Part shown: positions 50,273 to 51,888 of the stretch, piece after piece | Layout: every line of letters starts with the position of its first letter | How positions within the stretch are numbered: the first letter of the stretch is position 1 | Source of the DNA: a virus | Length of the DNA stretch: 51,888 nucleotides | Strand: one strand, 5' to 3' | Virus record (IMG/VR): IMGVR_UViG_3300037245_002962 | Span: 1 to 51,888 of that record | Made by a program: the position numbers and the translations under genes | Notes under the pieces: model-generated | The model's database searches: none | What the model saw: the letters and a program-made list of their open reading frames with translations, nothing else | Told to the model about the DNA's origin: nothing

Positions 50273-50468
50273 CCTTATCTCCTTTTTTAATTCTTATAAA
50301 AATTACATCTTGACGATCTGCGCGCTGACATGGCATGCATGCCGTGCCAAGACAGCCGTCATCTACGAAATGACATTCATTACAAGCGCCTGTACCTTCG
50401 GCTAATACACATTTGATTTTAGCCCACCTATATTCAAAAATTTCTCCTACTACCCGTTCTTTTGCCAT
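50259..50468 (-). CDS. Small Cys-rich phage protein (69 aa)
   Basis: GEIFEYRWAKIKCVLAEG, then CNECHF, CLGTACMPCQR, and DVIFIRI. Cys spacing suggests a zinc site. I recall similar phage proteins, function unknown. Overlaps the next gene by 14 nt. Confidence 0.65.
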   Translation of the reverse strand: MAKERVVGEIFEYRWAKIKCVLAEGTGACNECHFVDDGCLGTACMPCQRADRQDVIFIRIKKGDKDGKI

Positions 50469-50707
50469 CTCTTTTTCAATTTACCTGTTCTGATTATTCT
50501 GTTCCTTAATGCACTCTTGGCCTTTTCAGCCACAGTCTTCTTTTTGTATAAAAGTTCTCTATTGGACATGAAATCATCATAGATCTGATCTATGAAAAAA
50601 TTTCTTACTTCTACTGGTGCTTTTATCCATGACGTAATGCCATTTTTCTTCATGTAGTCTTGTATCGCCTTGGCAAGATGTCTTTGGAATTGAATTGATT
50701 TCCTCAT
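50450..50707 (-). CDS. Basic helical protein (85 aa)
   Basis: I start at ATG 50707 (MRKSIQFQRHLAKAIQDYMK), after an A-rich leader, because the upstream ATG at 50740 lies next to the inverted repeat and within a boundary-like GGTAACG. Very basic C terminus. May bind nucleic acid. Confidence 0.55.
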   Translation of the reverse strand: MRKSIQFQRHLAKAIQDYMKKNGITSWIKAPVEVRNFFIDQIYDDFMSNRELLYKKKTVAEKAKSALRNRIIRTGKLKKRWQKNG

Positions 50708-50742
50708 TTTAATTATATTGATATTAAATTGCGTTACCATTC

Positions 50743-50805
50743 ATTAAAACGAAATGGTAGCAAGGGTTTTATTATTTATAGCCCTTGCTACCATTTCGTT
50801 TTAAT
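50743..50805. repeat. Perfect 24-bp inverted repeat
   Basis: Arms at 50743-50766 and 50782-50805 are perfectly complementary, with a 15-nt AT-rich loop. It sits between two leftward small genes, and its right arm overlaps the stop of the upstream gene. It can form a cruciform or a long RNA hairpin. The GGG-T-rich-CCC core recurs at 51018-51040. Confidence 0.9.
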
Positions 50806-50971
50806 CACCTACGTAATCTTCAGTCCTAAAAGTCATAGAGCTTTGTAATATTTCAGCATCACTATAATCAATTATGGCTTTTACGTGTGGGTCAAAATTT
50901 TCACCCATCCATTCCATTAGTGGTCTTGCTTTTTCCTCAAATTCCTTTTGTTGTTCTTTCGTAAGTATCAT
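50801..50971 (-). CDS. Conserved small phage protein (56 aa)
   Basis: ATG 50971 (MILTKEQQKEFEEKARPLME) is right because the rest matches a family I recall in Bacteroidetes phages: ARPLMEWMGENFDPHVKAII followed by an acidic C terminus with an EDY. Function unknown. The longer upstream frame is repeat-type sequence. Confidence 0.65.
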   Translation of the reverse strand: MILTKEQQKEFEEKARPLMEWMGENFDPHVKAIIDYSDAEILQSSMTFRTEDYVGD

Positions 50972-51059
50972 TATTTTATATTTAAGTTTCGTGCGTTTAA
51001 TCCCTCTGCACAAAAAAGGGTTTTTACTATTCATAGCCCCATACGTTACCAAACATATA

Positions 51060-51260
51060 CTATTCAATAGTATTTATTAGCTTAATAACATCTTCTATTT
51101 TAATGTAATCACCATCTTCATCGTAATACATATAACTACCACCACTATCGCAACCACAATTTAATCGCTTGTCTTTGGACTCTTTAATACGTTTGGTAAC
51201 ACTACCTATAAGTAATGCTCTTTGCTCTTTTTCTTCTTGCTTGTTGTATTCTTTAAACAT
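51060..51260 (-). CDS. Orphan protein (66 aa)
   Basis: Charged N-terminal helix (NKQEEKEQRALLIGSVTKRI) and a Cys/Gly/Tyr/Asp C-terminal half (CGCDSGGSYMYYDEDGDY). Flanked by boundary sequences. No family recognised. Confidence 0.6.
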   Translation of the reverse strand: MFKEYNKQEEKEQRALLIGSVTKRIKESKDKRLNCGCDSGGSYMYYDEDGDYIKIEDVIKLINTIE

Positions 51261-51326
51261 CTTTTTATATTTTAAGTTAATTTCTGTTTTATCGCACTAC
51301 TCATAGCTATGGCACGTTATAGGCCA

Positions 51327-51485
51327 TTACAGTAACCAACATTTTATTCCATTTTCAGCCATCAGATTGATAAAATCTTTGGCGTGTTTCTTTTGCCACC
51401 TACCATAAAATGTTCTGAAGGTGAAACCGTGTTGTTTGTTTTCTACTTTAACAAGTGTCTGCATATCTCTAGTATTTAACGGCAT
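51327..51485 (-). CDS. Orphan basic protein (52 aa)
   Basis: Begins MPLNTRDMQTLVKVENKQHG and continues FRTFYGRWQKKHAKDF. Its stop is followed by the boundary GGCCTATAACG. Sits between two similar boundary sequences, like its neighbours. No family recognised. Confidence 0.55.
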   Translation of the reverse strand: MPLNTRDMQTLVKVENKQHGFTFRTFYGRWQKKHAKDFINLMAENGIKCWLL

Positions 51486-51540
51486 ACAATACAAAATAAA
51501 TTGCATTGAAACGCCAATTTATTCAAGCCGTTATAGGGCA

Positions 51541-51768
51541 TTAAAGCGTATCAATACCATTCACATACCTTTCGTCTTTTCCATGGAATCCTTTATAAAG
51601 TAAACCATCATCAAATTTAAGTAATTCTCGAGGGTTTACTTTGTCTACTACCAACCAACTGCCGCCAAATTTATTATTCAGAAATAATTGTATACCTCTA
51701 ACTTGTTCATTTTTACATACTATTAAAACCTTCTTAGTAGTTTGGTGCTTTGCAAATATTTTAATCAT
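51541..51768 (-). CDS. Orphan protein behind structured leader (75 aa)
   Basis: Begins MIKIFAKHQTTKKVLIVCKN, alpha/beta. The start codon comes right after the right-end copy of the structured leader. Its stop is followed by GCCCTATAACG, the same boundary type as after the 51327-51485 gene. No family recognised. Confidence 0.6.
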   Translation of the reverse strand: MIKIFAKHQTTKKVLIVCKNEQVRGIQLFLNNKFGGSWLVVDKVNPRELLKFDDGLLYKGFHGKDERYVNGIDTL

Positions 51769-51887
51769 AAAATAACGCCCTATAACATGTTGTCAAAAAC
51801 AATAGCAGATGTTATGGGACTTTTAACTGCTGTTGTCATGTTTAGTTTACTGCTACTATTCTTAGCAGCAACGTTAGCGTTCATTTC
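51767..51887 (-). promoter_or_regulatory. Right-end copy of structured leader and terminal repeat
   Basis: Inverted counterpart of 581-684. Stem 1: CAACAGCAG (51827-51835) with CTGCTATTG (51800-51808), one mismatch. Stem 2: CATAACAT (51809-51816) with ATGTTATA (51781-51788), seven pairs, one a T-A in place of the C-G of the left copy. The repeat at 51839-51855 and 51874-51887 matches the left end. Confidence 0.5.
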
Positions 51888-51888
51888 C

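Noticed and set aside
1-51888. Lysogeny module (integrase, excisionase, CI-like repressor)
   Set aside because: I find no tyrosine or serine recombinase motif and no clear repressor among the genes; terminal repeats alone do not show attachment sites.

Overview
The window reads as most or all of a roughly 52 kb double-stranded DNA tailed phage of a Bacteroidetes host (my estimate; no database search was possible). A terminase large subunit, portal, major capsid protein, tail-tube-like protein and a 1817-residue tape measure give a long-tailed siphovirus-like plan. Host clues are AT-rich sequence, A-rich ribosome-binding regions, many -7 boxes of the Bacteroidetes form TAnnTTTG, and families I associate with Bacteroidetes phages (DUF4494, DUF3127, DUF6371-like TOPRIM primase, DUF5675-like lysis protein). 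I see no integrase and no CI-type repressor, so nothing here argues for lysogeny.

Layout. (1) 0-1.5 kb: rightward small orphan genes with conserved repeat leaders. (2) 18.8 to 1.66 kb, leftward: scaffold-like protein, head protein, capsid, connector genes, tail tube, chaperone-like pair, tape measure, distal tail, propeller-repeat tail protein, tail hub, then a lysis cassette (membrane protein, DUF5675-like protein, holin-like protein). Internal terminators and promoters break this into several transcripts. (3) 18.9-25.2 kb, rightward: terminase, a structural-looking protein, a candidate structured RNA, a Gly-rich and collagen-like pair, a ferritin-like mini-protein, a zinc protein and the portal. 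Packaging genes are thus divergent from capsid and tail genes. (4) 25.2-33.8 kb, rightward: recombination and DNA metabolism: YqaJ-like exonuclease, SF2 helicase, ParB-like protein, VRR-NUC-like nuclease, DUF3127 SSB-like protein, an HNH/AP2-type endonuclease-like protein. (5) 33.85-36.3 kb, rightward: a second array of small orphan genes separated by inverted repeats, opened by the same boundary repeat found at the window ends. (6) 41.1 to 36.5 kb, leftward: TOPRIM primase, a HAD-plus-kinase fusion, a metallophosphoesterase resembling T5 A1, and an HNH endonuclease behind a promoter with a palindromic operator. (7) 41.1-41.5 kb: tRNA-Thr(TGT) and a second, aberrant tRNA-like element. (8) 46.6 to 41.6 kb, leftward: two large tail fibre or spike proteins and two small partners. 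(9) 51.8 to 46.7 kb, leftward: an SF3 helicase preceded by about fourteen very small genes, a palindromic repeat array and a perfect 24-bp inverted repeat.

How it fits together: the SF3 helicase and TOPRIM primase probably drive replication. The exonuclease, SF2 helicase, VRR-NUC nuclease and SSB-like protein form a recombination set. Structural promoters share the -7 form TATCTTTG with no clear -33 element, while several leftward non-structural promoters use TACCTTT(G/A) with an upstream TTG, suggesting two temporal classes.

The most unusual content is the repeat system around the orphan genes. A leader at 581-684, repeated inverted at the right end, can fold as an H-type pseudoknot with one compensatory base pair just before a start codon. 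Related boundaries occur at the extreme left end and at 33.85 kb. Other items worth attention are a promoter-RNA-terminator unit at 22.0 kb with mutually exclusive hairpins, a duplicated terminator-promoter-RBS module, and the aberrant tRNA-like element.
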